Source of the DNA: Actinomyces sp.
Lineage (GTDB): Bacteria > Actinomycetota > Actinomycetes > Actinomycetales > Actinomycetaceae
DNA length: 64,000 nucleotides
NCBI GenBank assembly: GCA_018375675.1
Contig: JAHACW010000003.1
Location: 1-64,000, forward strand
Direction: 5' to 3'
Part shown: positions 8,413 to 16,470 of the stretch, one piece after another
Position numbering within the stretch: position 1 is the first letter of the stretch
How the letters are laid out: every line of letters starts with the position of its first letter
Notes under the pieces: model-generated
What the model was told of the DNA's origin: nothing
Seen by the model: only the letters and a program-made list of their open reading frames with translations
Databases searched by the model: none
Program-made: the position numbers and the translations under genes

Positions 8413-8455
8413 TCGTCCACAGGGGTGGGGTGCGTCGGGCGGTTATCCACAGGTT
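8413..8455 (+). promoter_or_regulatory. Pair of TTATCCACAGG-type boxes, 30 bp apart
   Basis: TCGTCCACAGGGG starts at 8413 and TTATCCACAGGTT at 8443, exactly 30 bp later, about 95 bp before the ATG at 8538. The second contains a perfect DnaA-box core (TTATCCACA). The same paired arrangement recurs at 26579-26651 and 30068-30110 in the Tad locus. Confidence 0.5.
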
Positions 8456-8537
8456 GAGTCGGACGGCTGGTTGTAGGGGAGTGAGGCGGCGTAGCGTGCG
8501 AGGACAAGCAACGACTCTTCCACCGACGGGAGACACC

Positions 8538-8843
8538 ATGATCCTCGATCCGACCAGCCCAGGCTTTTCCCTCCAAGCCGCCCAGGGCCTCGTTGACGGC
8601 CTGCGCGGGGTGCTCGCGGGCGCGACGTGCCCGCAGTGGACGGGAGTGGGAGGCGACTCCTACCGGGCGCGCTGCGGCGAGACCGTCGCCGGTGCTCAGG
8701 GCGTCCTCGACCAGATCCAACAGGCCCTCGACCTCGTGCCCGCCTTTGACGCGGAGCGGGCGCACGGCCTCGCGCGCAGCCTCGCCGAGTCCGCCGAATC
8801 AGCCGTACTTCATCCCGAACTCGTCATGCTTGGGGCGTGGTGA
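8538..8843 (+). CDS. Small helical protein, partner of the following hydrolase
   Basis: A 101-residue protein beginning MILDPTSPGFSLQAAQ, helical and without a signal peptide. A QWTGVGGDSYRARC segment resembles the WxG turn region of WXG100 proteins (W-T-G). The ATG at 8538 follows GACGGGAGAC; the upstream in-frame extension to 8430 crosses the promoter region and is rejected. It overlaps the next gene by a few bases. By analogy with ESX substrates it may pair with the helical N-terminus of the hydrolase, which is inference. Confidence 0.6.
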   Translation: MILDPTSPGFSLQAAQGLVDGLRGVLAGATCPQWTGVGGDSYRARCGETVAGAQGVLDQIQQALDLVPAFDAERAHGLARSLAESAESAVLHPELVMLGAW

Positions 8844-10531
8844 CCGTGGCTTTCGATCCGAAGCGACATGTCTCCGTCTCCTCGGGATCCTTCAGCGTCG
8901 ACGTCAACGAGCTGTGCGCCACGCACACCCTCGTGACGTACGAAGAGACCCTCTCGATCGGCCCCGCGCGCCTCGCGCTCAACGCCGCCCTCGCCGAGGT
9001 CGACCTAGCCTCGATCTTCGCCCCGGAGACGGCTGCCGGCCTCATAGGCGCGATTAGCGCCGCCCTCAGTGCCCTCGACGTCCTTCAGTCCAGCGTCGAC
9101 GACCTGCGCTGGAAGCTGCAGGACACTGCCCTCACGTACGCGGACGCGGAGGCCGGCGCTTCCCTGTGGGAGGCCGTACCCGGCAGCCCGTTGGGGGCAC
9201 AGCTCAGCTGGCGAAGCCTCGGAGCGTTCGCCCTCTCCCCAGGCGGCGCCCTGGCCACCGGTGGCGTCGCGCTCTACCACGGGGCTCAGGACGCCTCCGC
9301 GCGCTCGGGAGCGTACTGGCTGCCCGACCTCCTCATGCCCAACATGACCAACCTGGTGTACACGAGGGACCTGTGGAACACCGCGATCGACGGCGTCTCC
9401 TTCGCTCTGCATGGGGACGAGGAGTCCGGGGCATTGTTCCAGCGCGACCTCGGTAGATTCGCCCTCGACGTGAATTCCATGCCCGCGTTCCGAGGTGTCG
9501 CGCAGGCACTGGCCGGGAAGGGGGTGAGCCAGGACCTGAACTCGACGTCGACACAGCCCGCGTCCGGTATCGCCGCGCTTGCGGCGCCCTGGGTGGCGAG
9601 CACCTGGTACAACGTCTTCGGTGGTGGGCACGGAGCCAGCTACGGGGTCGCCGTGAGGGGACCGGACGGGAACACTCGTGTCCATCACAACGAGGTAGCT
9701 GCCCATATCCCCTCCAGTACCCTCGACGCACGGACCCGCGCGACGCTCGGGTCGATGCCCGACGCAGCCCCCGACACCCACTACGAGGGCATCACCACCA
9801 GCGCGGACACTATCGAGCACATCGTCGACATGCACGGAGGCGATGCCGACAACGGAGAGATCGCCATCGAAGAACACGTGACGGTCGGGGATGACGGGGC
9901 GACGACGCGGTCGTGGACCGTTGATATCCGAGGCACCCAGTCCTTCTTCATCGGGCAAACGGGACCCCAGGATATGACCACCAACCTGCAGGGCGTGGCG
10001 GGAATGGCCTCGGATCAGCTCGACGCGATCATGGAAGCCATGGACGCGGCTGGTATCCCGCCCGAGGAGGCCGTCGAGTTCGCCGGCCACTCGCAGGGCG
10101 GCATCATGGCGGCTCAGCTGGCCGCCGACCCCGCCGTACGCGCACGCTACAACGTCGTCTCCGTCGTCACCGCAGGCTCACCCACGGCGACGGTCGCGCC
10201 CAGCGACGTTCCTGTCCTCTCCTACGAAAACTCCGGTGACATCGTCCCCGGTCTGGACGGCAACGCGACCCGCGGAGACAACGTGACGACCGTCAGGTTC
10301 CACGACTACGAGGCCACGGCTCACCCCGAAGACCCTGTTCCCTCCTCGCACAGCGCACCGCTGTACGTCGACGAAATCCGAAGCACCCTGGACGCCGCCC
10401 GGGCCTCGTCCGATCCGGGACTGAGCGCCCTGGCGGCCGCCGAGGCCCGCCGCACCCAGGCGCTCGGCCTCACCCCCGGCACGCAGACCACCATCCACCA
10501 CTATCAAACGAGGCGCATCACCCAGGGGTAA
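8837..10531 (+). CDS. Alpha/beta hydrolase with helical N-terminal domain (GHSQGG type)
   Basis: A 564-residue protein starting at one of several closely spaced GTG codons (8837, 8840, 8846). Residues 1-110 are helical and resemble type VII export regions. The C-terminal domain contains GHSQGGIMAA with Ser419 (counted from 8837), GSPTA, and SGDIVPGLDGN, the same acid-bearing loop as in the 414-1895 hydrolase. An HHY near residue 555 may supply the histidine. The gene overlaps the WXG-like gene upstream. No signal peptide is seen. Predicted lipase or esterase of unknown target; type VII export is inferred. Confidence 0.7.
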   Translation: MVTVAFDPKRHVSVSSGSFSVDVNELCATHTLVTYEETLSIGPARLALNAALAEVDLASIFAPETAAGLIGAISAALSALDVLQSSVDDLRWKLQDTALTYADAEAGASLWEAVPGSPLGAQLSWRSLGAFALSPGGALATGGVALYHGAQDASARSGAYWLPDLLMPNMTNLVYTRDLWNTAIDGVSFALHGDEESGALFQRDLGRFALDVNSMPAFRGVAQALAGKGVSQDLNSTSTQPASGIAALAAPWVASTWYNVFGGGHGASYGVAVRGPDGNTRVHHNEVAAHIPSSTLDARTRATLGSMPDAAPDTHYEGITTSADTIEHIVDMHGGDADNGEIAIEEHVTVGDDGATTRSWTVDIRGTQSFFIGQTGPQDMTTNLQGVAGMASDQLDAIMEAMDAAGIPPEEAVEFAGHSQGGIMAAQLAADPAVRARYNVVSVVTAGSPTATVAPSDVPVLSYENSGDIVPGLDGNATRGDNVTTVRFHDYEATAHPEDPVPSSHSAPLYVDEIRSTLDAARASSDPGLSALAAAEARRTQALGLTPGTQTTIHHYQTRRITQG

Positions 10532-10540
10532 TGCGCCTCG
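10509..10540. terminator. Hairpin overlapping a stop codon
   Basis: CGAGGCGCAT (10509-10518) pairs perfectly with ATGCGCCTCG (10531-10540). The stop codon of the hydrolase lies in the loop side. It separates this gene from the convergent one at 10561-10947. Confidence 0.55.
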
Positions 10541-10560
10541 ACGGAGAAGGGAGCGAAACG

Positions 10561-10947
10561 TCAGTCTCGCTCGTCCTTCTTATCCCGCAGGATGCCAGAG
10601 ACGATCGAGGACACCACGGAGGTGATGACCGCGCCGGCCAGACACGACCAGAAGCCGCCCGTCGTCATGGGGAATCCGAGCGACGTGGACAGCCAGCCCG
10701 TCAGCGCGAACAGCGCAGAGTTCGTCACCAGGGCAAACAGGCCGAACGTCAGGAGGTACAGGGGGAACGCCAGCGTCGTCACCACAGGCTTGATGATCGA
10801 GTTCACCGCCGTGAACACCAGGGCGACGGCCGCCAGCACGATAACGGTCTGCGAGGTCGACGACGACTCAATTGAGATCGACGAGACCAGACGGGTCGTC
10901 ACCCACAGGCCGGCCATTGTGGCCAATAAACGAGCAATAAAGTCCAT
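10561..10947 (-). CDS. Small four-helix membrane protein, YvlD/phage-holin-4 superfamily
   Basis: A 128-residue protein with four hydrophobic segments and NSIIKPVVTTLAFPLYLLTFGLFALVTNS in the middle, a pattern typical of the PF04020 family, which is named after holins but mostly chromosomal. The ATG at 10947 follows GGAGAA; the 16-codon upstream extension is rejected. It is divergent from the aminotransferase gene. There is no nearby phage gene, so it is not evidence of a prophage. Role unknown, probably envelope related. Confidence 0.7.
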   Translation of the reverse strand: MDFIARLLATMAGLWVTTRLVSSISIESSSTSQTVIVLAAVALVFTAVNSIIKPVVTTLAFPLYLLTFGLFALVTNSALFALTGWLSTSLGFPMTTGGFWSCLAGAVITSVVSSIVSGILRDKKDERD

Positions 10948-11012
10948 TTCTCCATTCTTGCGCAGTGGGACGATGCTTGCACGGTCCACGTCCATGGGAT
11001 AGGACTACACGC

Positions 11013-12077
11013 ATGACCAACCTGCGCATCCGTCCCGCCGTCGCTTCCCTGCCTCGCTACGTTCCCAGCAAGACCGCGCCAGACGCCGTCAAAATCTCCT
11101 CCAACGAGATGCCGACGCCTCCCAGCCCAGCTGTGCTCGGGGCGATCGCCCGCGAACTCGAGGCGATCAACCGCTACCCCGACCTGACGGCCGCGCCCCT
11201 GCGCGAGGCCCTTGCGCAGCGCTTCGGCGTTCATGCCGACCAGGTGTGCGTGGGCACGGGATCCTCGGCGATCCTCGTCGCCGCACTGTCCGCCGTCTGC
11301 CAGCCCGGCAGCCAGGTCGTCTTCCCCTGGCGCTCCTTCGAGTCCTACCCGATCGCCGTTCCCTCCGTGGGCGGCGACCCCGTGCCCGTCGAGCTCCTCC
11401 CGGACGGCACCCATGACCTCGACGCCATGCGCGCAGCGATCACGCCCGACACCGTCGCCGTCATCGTCTGCTCGCCCAACAACCCGACCGGCCCCGCCCT
11501 CACCTACGAGGAGATCGCCGGCTTCGTCGCCGACGTCCCCGACGACGTCATGATCATCGTCGACGAGGCCTACATTGACTTTGCGACCAAGCCCGGCGTG
11601 CGCACAGCGGTCCCCCTCATCGAAGAACACCCCAACGTCATCGTCATGCGCACCTTCTCCAAGGCCCACGCCCTGGCCGGTGTGCGCGTCGGCTACGCCA
11701 TCGGCGATCCCGAGGTGATCGGCGCAATCCAGGCCCTCCTCGTCCCCTTCGGCGTCAGCTCCCTCGCCCTCGCCGCGGCCCTCGCCTCCCTGAAGGATGC
11801 TGAGGGCGTGCAGCGCGCGGTCGCCGAGATCATCGCCGAGCGCGAGCGCATTATCCCGACCCTGCGCGGACTCGGCTACGACATTCCCGACAGCCAGTCG
11901 AACTTCTACCTGATCCGAGGTGATGTCTACGGCCTCGTCGAGGCATGCGCGCACGTCGGCCTCATCGTGCGCCCCTTCCGTGTGGGCGTGCGAGTCTCGG
12001 TCGGCTCGCGCGAGCAGAACGACCGCTTCCTGTCAGTCGCCGCCGAATTCGCACGTACCGCGGGCATCGGCGCGTAG
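11013..12077 (+). CDS. Histidinol-phosphate/aromatic aminotransferase family
   Basis: A 354-residue class I/II PLP enzyme. Visible are ISSNEMP, SPNNPTGP, DEAYIDF and the PLP-lysine block TFSKAHALAGVRVGY, then SQSNFYLI and VRVSVGS at the C-terminus. The pattern fits HisC (histidinol phosphate to imidazole acetol phosphate) and the closely related Pat phenylalanine aminotransferase. Because no his genes are adjacent, an orphan HisC2/Pat role is at least as likely. The ATG at 11013 has no ribosome-binding site, and a TAGGAC just upstream suggests a leaderless transcript. Confidence 0.85.
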   Translation: MTNLRIRPAVASLPRYVPSKTAPDAVKISSNEMPTPPSPAVLGAIARELEAINRYPDLTAAPLREALAQRFGVHADQVCVGTGSSAILVAALSAVCQPGSQVVFPWRSFESYPIAVPSVGGDPVPVELLPDGTHDLDAMRAAITPDTVAVIVCSPNNPTGPALTYEEIAGFVADVPDDVMIIVDEAYIDFATKPGVRTAVPLIEEHPNVIVMRTFSKAHALAGVRVGYAIGDPEVIGAIQALLVPFGVSSLALAAALASLKDAEGVQRAVAEIIAERERIIPTLRGLGYDIPDSQSNFYLIRGDVYGLVEACAHVGLIVRPFRVGVRVSVGSREQNDRFLSVAAEFARTAGIGA

Positions 12078-12090
12078 GGGTCGTGCACGA

Positions 12091-12122
12091 ATGGGCGCGC
12101 CCGACACAGCGGACGCGCCCAT
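12091..12122. terminator. Hairpin between convergent genes
   Basis: ATGGGCGCG (12091-12099) pairs with CGCGCCCAT (12114-12122) around a 14-nt loop, between the aminotransferase gene and the YwiC-like gene. Confidence 0.5.
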
Positions 12123-12146
12123 GACCACCCACCGGGGTGCCGCGAT

Positions 12147-13049
12147 TTACGGGATCAGCAGCGAGGCAATGAGGAGCAGCGACCAACCGAGCTCGCTATA
12201 GCCGACGAGCTTGGGAGAGAAGGGGCGCGCGCGGGTCCGGTTCAGCATCGGCATCACCCACGCGCGCGCAGTCAGGCACGCCCACATGAGGACCGGCCAG
12301 ATCGTCAGCGCACCGAACCACCACGCCACGGCCGCGCACAGCGTGAACGCCGCGTGCAGTGCCGTCGAACCTACCGCCCAGCGCGGGTCCTTGCGGCCGC
12401 GGATCATCGAACGAACCAGCGGAACCGTGCCGATGTAGTGTAGGCCGAACGCGGCGCATGTCGCCCACGCGGGGAGCGTCACCGCGGCCGGTGAACCGTC
12501 TGCAATCGCCAGTGAGAACGCCACGGGTCCCATGATGTTGCCTGCCAGGATCGAGGCCGCGCGGGTACCCAGGGAGCGCTCTCGGCCCTTCCACACGAGG
12601 TAAAGCGCGGATGTGGCCAGGGGCGCGAAGGCAATCGCCCACCACAGTAGCTGCGGGCGCAGGGCCAGGAGGGTGGCGCCGGGGAGCGCCGCGAGCACGG
12701 CGTAGGTGATGACCGCCGGGGCGATGCGGCCGCGGCGCTTCGCGGGCGTCTTCACCCACAGGCACACGGCGGAGAACATCTGGAAGGCCATCGCCCACGC
12801 CACCAGCATGAGGACGACCGTCCAGGAGAAGGTAAAGGACAGCGCCCACCCGAGCAGCGGCGGGAAAGCCATCATTGTCCACGCGCCGTGCTGGTCGGAG
12901 ATCCAGCCGTCGCGGGCAAGCTTACGCATGCGGGGGTTGGTGTGGTGGCGTGGCTTCGGGCGCCCCTGGGGGCGCCCCGGTGCGCGATTGGTGACGCCAT
13001 CCGCGGTGCGTTTGGGCGTTGTGTGAGTCTGCGGCGCTGCACTGTGCAT
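12147..13049 (-). CDS. YwiC-like membrane protein
   Basis: A 300-residue integral membrane protein with about eight hydrophobic helices. The N-terminal SDQHGAWTMMAFPPLLGW and the later NIMGPVAFSLAI match the YwiC-like family, which is of unknown function and often near nitrate respiration genes in Bacillus. The first 40 residues are basic and disordered. No functional partner is adjacent here, although a nitrite reductase occurs later in the window. Confidence 0.75.
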   Translation of the reverse strand: MHSAAPQTHTTPKRTADGVTNRAPGRPQGRPKPRHHTNPRMRKLARDGWISDQHGAWTMMAFPPLLGWALSFTFSWTVVLMLVAWAMAFQMFSAVCLWVKTPAKRRGRIAPAVITYAVLAALPGATLLALRPQLLWWAIAFAPLATSALYLVWKGRERSLGTRAASILAGNIMGPVAFSLAIADGSPAAVTLPAWATCAAFGLHYIGTVPLVRSMIRGRKDPRWAVGSTALHAAFTLCAAVAWWFGALTIWPVLMWACLTARAWVMPMLNRTRARPFSPKLVGYSELGWSLLLIASLLIP

Positions 13050-13150
13050 AGCCTTAGCTTAGTGAAGTACGCCTGTGAGGCTCAATACTGGGAGGGTCAC
13101 AACGTGAGACTGAAGCGGGAATATTTCAACAATCGGTGAAATATGGGGGC

Positions 13151-14134
13151 ATGTCCACATCAGACGCAGTTACAACTCAATCGCCCGCCCTGTCCTCCGA
13201 AGACCGCAGCGCGCGCATCGCCGTCACGGTCTTCCCGCTGCTGATCCTGGCCGCTTTTGCGATCGCCATGATCACGCCCGATACCTTCAAGCCGCTGGCT
13301 CCCGGCGTTAACTGGGCGCTTGGCGTCATCATGTTCGGTATGGGCCTGACCCTGACGCTGCCCGACTTTGGGCTTATCGTCAAGCGTCCGCTGCCCGTGC
13401 TCGTGGGTGTTGTCGCCCAGTACCTGATCATGCCCCTCGTTGGCTGGGCCCTGTGCTACGTGTTCGGTCTGCCCGACGCGGTCGCGGTCGGCGTCATCCT
13501 CGTCGGCTGTGCGCCCGGTGGCACGGCCTCGAACGTGATCTCCTACCTGGCGAAGGCGGATGTCGCACTGTCGGTCACCATGACCTCGATCTCGACGCTG
13601 CTCGCGCCGCTTATGACGCCGCTGCTCACCGCATGGCTGGTGGGTAACCGCATGCCGGTTGATGGCGCGGCGATGGCGAAGAACATCCTGCTGATGGTTC
13701 TCGCCCCCGTCCTGGGCGGCTTCATCGTGCGCTTCGTCGCGGGCAAGTTCGTGGAGAAGATCCTGCCGCTTCTCCCCTGGATTTCCGTGTTTGGTATCTG
13801 CTACGTGCTGCTGGTTGTCGTGTCTGGATCGGTGAACAAAATCCTGACCTCCGGCGCTCTCATCATTGCGGTGGTCATCTGCCATAACCTGCTGGGCTAC
13901 CTTTTCGGCTACCTGGCCGGACGGGCTGGCCGTGGCTCCGACAAGGCGTCGCGGACGACCGCGATCGAGGTCGGTATGCAGAACTCGGCGCTTGCCGCGA
14001 CGCTGGCGAAGACCCACTTCGCTTCCACCCCGGAGACCGCGCTCCCGGCAGCTGTGTTCTCCGTGTGGCATAACCTGTCCGGCGCGTTGCTGGCGATGTT
14101 CTTCCGTCGCTGGAAGAACGGCGGACAGGCCTGA
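13151..14134 (+). CDS. Bile acid:sodium symporter (BASS) family transporter
   Basis: A 327-residue membrane protein with about ten helices. GCAPGGTASNVISYLAKADVALS is the family hallmark (GCxPGG..SN), and IEVGMQNSALAATLA matches the second signature. Bacterial members carry various organic anions such as pantoate or sulphur compounds, so the substrate cannot be named. The ATG at 13151 is preferred over an upstream start at 13136 because GGGGG lies just before it. Confidence 0.85.
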   Translation: MSTSDAVTTQSPALSSEDRSARIAVTVFPLLILAAFAIAMITPDTFKPLAPGVNWALGVIMFGMGLTLTLPDFGLIVKRPLPVLVGVVAQYLIMPLVGWALCYVFGLPDAVAVGVILVGCAPGGTASNVISYLAKADVALSVTMTSISTLLAPLMTPLLTAWLVGNRMPVDGAAMAKNILLMVLAPVLGGFIVRFVAGKFVEKILPLLPWISVFGICYVLLVVVSGSVNKILTSGALIIAVVICHNLLGYLFGYLAGRAGRGSDKASRTTAIEVGMQNSALAATLAKTHFASTPETALPAAVFSVWHNLSGALLAMFFRRWKNGGQA

Positions 14135-14198
14135 ATGGACGAGGCCGGGGCGCGGGGGCACTGATCCCCAGCCCTGGTCATCGGTCGAGCAGATAGAG

Positions 14199-14229
14199 AG
14201 GAGGGGCGGCCCGACGGGCCGCCCCTCCT
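14199..14229. terminator. Bidirectional terminator hairpin
   Basis: A perfect 14-bp stem (14199-14212 with 14216-14229) closes a GAC loop between the BASS gene and the convergent lipoprotein gene. Confidence 0.8.
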
Positions 14230-14254
14230 GCGTTGCTCATGAGTCAGTGGTTGC

Positions 14255-14731
14255 TCACTTGTTCACGTTGCACAGGTTGGTGAGCGTCTCCTGGTGCGAG
14301 CTCATGTTCTGGATCGCGTTGGTGTACTCGGCGATCTTGCTGAGGTCGTTCTCGACGTAGACGGCCTTGATCTGGTCGGTCACGGCCTGAGCGTCCTTGG
14401 CGAGATTATCGACGGCGTTCTTCACGTCAGTGTTCGAGATCGAGCTGGAGGCCGACTTGTAGGCGTCGGTAAGGGCCTGCCATGCCTCCACGGCCTTCTG
14501 GGGGTCGGTCGTGACCTGCTGGCTGGCCTCGGAAATCGTGGACGCGGCCTCGGTCATGGGGGCGGCCAGCTTCATGCAAGCGTCGGCGGTGGACTCGTCG
14601 GAGGAAGCGGGGGCAGCCTGGGTGGGGGCTGCCGCGCTCGTGCTGGCCTCGGCGGAGGGGGTGGTGGATGCGCTGTCGGACTTCTGGCCGCCGCATGCTG
14701 CGAGGCTGAGCGGAAGAAGGGCGATGAGCAT
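14255..14731 (-). CDS. Small lipoprotein with displaced start (nonsense codon 3 in the expected start)
   Basis: A 158-residue open frame from an internal ATG at 14731, encoding a hydrophobic stretch, the lipobox SLAAC, a Ser/Thr/Ala linker and a helical C-terminal domain (residues 50-155) like its paralogues at 15080 and 15588. Those paralogues start MKRR(I/L)AAA. Here the equivalent ATG lies at 14753-14755 with an ideal GAGGAG site and promoter, but codon 3 is TAG (14747-14749, reverse strand), giving M-K-stop-R-I-A-A. Translation from 14731 would leave a signal peptide of 12 residues without its basic start and without a ribosome-binding site. It may be a recent pseudogene, a start shift or a sequencing error. 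Confidence 0.6.
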   Translation of the reverse strand: MLIALLPLSLAACGGQKSDSASTTPSAEASTSAAAPTQAAPASSDESTADACMKLAAPMTEAASTISEASQQVTTDPQKAVEAWQALTDAYKSASSSISNTDVKNAVDNLAKDAQAVTDQIKAVYVENDLSKIAEYTNAIQNMSSHQETLTNLCNVNK

Positions 14732-14791
14732 GGTGGCGGCAATGCGCTACTTCATGGGTACTCCTCGGTGAGTATTGATGGATACAGTGGA

Positions 14792-14820
14792 AGTATAGCA
14801 GGGGTTTCCAAGTAATGCAA
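14792..14820 (-). promoter_or_regulatory. Promoter of the disrupted lipoprotein gene
   Basis: On the reverse strand TTGCAT (14815-14820) and TATACT (14792-14797) are spaced by 17 bp, a strong sigma-70-type promoter about 37 bp upstream of the expected ATG at 14755. It shows that the gene still has intact transcription signals. Confidence 0.65.
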
Positions 14821-15009
14821 GAAAGTTGCGTGAGGGCGTCAATCGGAAGTCATAACGGAAGTGAAGGTGTTTCAATGGCGGCCGCATTTCGGTGCTCGCG
14901 CACGATTTGAGAGGGTAATTATGATGCCTGTTGACTGTCTGTGGCGTCGGTTTGTGCGTGTCTGCATGTTCTAGCCTCCCAATACGTGAGCAGGGTCATG
15001 CTGTGACCG

Positions 15010-15039
15010 TTGAGTCAGGCTCTCGGAGGCCGATAGGCT
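15010..15039 (+). promoter_or_regulatory. Promoter of the middle lipoprotein gene
   Basis: TTGAGT (15010-15015) and TAGGCT (15034-15039) are 18 bp apart, about 40 bp before the ATG at 15080. Confidence 0.5.
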
Positions 15040-15079
15040 CGGGGAGCATCCGTTTTTCAACACACCAAGGAGCAATCAA

Positions 15080-15493
15080 ATGAAGCGCCGCATCGCCGCC
15101 GCAATCCTCGTGACCCTTCTTCCCTTGGGTATGGCCGCCTGCGGGTCCCAGTCGAAGGCTGACGCCTGCAAGCTGCTCGAGAAGCCTCTCAACGACGCGG
15201 GCCTCGCCCTCGTGAATTCAGCACAGAATGGTGACGCTTCCAGCATCGCTGACACCTACGCCACGTTTGCCACCACCTACGAAGAGGCCTCCAAGAAGAT
15301 CACCAACAAGGAGATTAAAGAGTCCGTCGATCAGGTTGCGGCCGGATGGCGTGCCGCCGCTGACAACTCGGGTGTCCTGAAGGCGGACCCGATGAGCATG
15401 GACGTCCAGAAGCTCGAAGAGTACCAGAAGATCATGGAAGATCTGAATGCGAAGCAGACCGAGCTGTTCAACAAGTGCGAATTCAAGCACTGA
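15080..15493 (+). CDS. Small lipoprotein, middle of three paralogues
   Basis: A 137-residue lipoprotein: basic start MKRRIAAA, hydrophobic core, lipobox GMAAC (Cys21), then a helical domain with two conserved cysteines (ADACKLLEKPL and FNKCEF) that also occur in the neighbours. AAGGAG lies upstream of the ATG. It lacks the Pro/Ala-rich linker of the flanking copies. Function unknown; the three copies arose by local duplication with inversion. Confidence 0.75.
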   Translation: MKRRIAAAILVTLLPLGMAACGSQSKADACKLLEKPLNDAGLALVNSAQNGDASSIADTYATFATTYEEASKKITNKEIKESVDQVAAGWRAAADNSGVLKADPMSMDVQKLEEYQKIMEDLNAKQTELFNKCEFKH

Positions 15494-15511
15494 TTCGTCA
15501 CTGAAGCGGAT

Positions 15512-15554
15512 ATAGCGATGGGGGGCGGCCCAATGGGCCGCCCCCCATCGCTAT
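15512..15554. terminator. Bidirectional terminator hairpin
   Basis: A perfect 20-bp stem (15512-15531 with 15535-15554) around an AAT loop lies between the middle and third lipoprotein genes. It is one of the longest perfect stems in the window. Confidence 0.85.
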
Positions 15555-15587
15555 GCGATCGATGACTGAGCGCTCAGAAGCGTGTCA

Positions 15588-16115
15588 TCACTTCAGAATC
15601 GCGGGGCACAGCTTACCGAGCGAGAGCAGCGACGTGGTCAGGTTCTGCGTCAGTTGCTCCGCCTCTTTCGGGTCGGCGGCACTCGGGTTCGACTGGTACT
15701 TCTTGCTGAAGTTGACCATGTCCGAGAGGACAGAGGCCACCTTGCTGGATGCCTGCTTCACGTCGGGGTTGGTGATCTGCGGAGAATTCAGGGCGTTAAT
15801 GGTGGCCTCAGCAGCTGCCAGTGCCTGTGTGGGGTCGCTGGTGTCTTTGTAGCTGTCGGCGAACGACCTCAGCTGGTTGTCGACCAGGCTGCAGGCTTCA
15901 TCGACGGACTGGCCGGAGGCGCCGGGGGCCTGTGTGGGAGCGGGAGCCTGCGTCGGACCGGGGGCCTGACTGGGGGCCTGCGTCGGGTTGGCGTTTGCGG
16001 TCGCAGCGGGCGCCGGGGTGCTCGGGGTGGCCTTGCGGGACTTCGAGCCGTGGCACGCTGCCATGCCCAGGGGGAGCGTGATGATGAGCAGAGCTGCTGC
16101 AAGACGACGCTTCAT
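15588..16115 (-). CDS. Small lipoprotein, third of three paralogues
   Basis: A 175-residue lipoprotein starting MKRRLAAALL with lipobox GMAAC, followed by a Pro/Ala/Thr/Gln-rich linker containing repeated PTQAP and PGPTQAP units (about residues 30-75), then a helical domain with DEACSLVDNQL and a C-terminal KLCP cysteine. The linker probably spans the cell-wall layer. The ATG at 16115 has AGGAGAA upstream; the 30-codon upstream extension is rejected. Function unknown. Confidence 0.75.
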   Translation of the reverse strand: MKRRLAAALLIITLPLGMAACHGSKSRKATPSTPAPAATANANPTQAPSQAPGPTQAPAPTQAPGASGQSVDEACSLVDNQLRSFADSYKDTSDPTQALAAAEATINALNSPQITNPDVKQASSKVASVLSDMVNFSKKYQSNPSAADPKEAEQLTQNLTTSLLSLGKLCPAILK

Positions 16116-16219
16116 GAAGATTCTCCTGAAAGTAAATGATGGGTACGACCTAAGTCTAACGGGCAATTCTAGCCTTTCGACCCATCGGTCAGTGATCCTT
16201 AGCATACTCCAAATACAAA

Positions 16220-16249
16220 AGTCGCCGGGACCTTTCGGTCCCGGCGACT
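16220..16249 (-). terminator. Rho-independent terminator of tRNA-Pro
   Basis: A 13-bp perfect stem (16220-16232 with 16237-16249) is followed on the reverse strand by TTTTGTATTT, directly downstream of the tRNA. Confidence 0.85.
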
Positions 16250-16254
16250 ACCGG

Positions 16255-16328
<74 letters not shown>

Positions 16329-16470
16329 GTGCCGTTCGAGTATAGCCTCACCCTGTTGATATTCCCAAACGGAGACGGAGTGAGCGCTCGAAGTGTGGTC
16401 CACGCCGCATGTTGTGTGAGTAGGTGGTGACCCCGAGGGCCCGGCGGATAGCGGTGGCGACGATGGGCTC

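Larger units (their letters stand above)
14756..15079. other. Divergent promoter region between two lipoprotein genes
   Basis: A 324-bp gene-free stretch, somewhat A/T-richer than the average. It holds the reverse promoter at 14792-14820 and the forward promoter at 15010-15039. No open frame with a ribosome-binding site and no conserved RNA structure was recognised. Confidence 0.6.

Noticed and set aside
10561-10947. Prophage indication from a holin-like protein
   Set aside because: The family is mostly chromosomal, and no other phage gene, attachment site or integrase is nearby.
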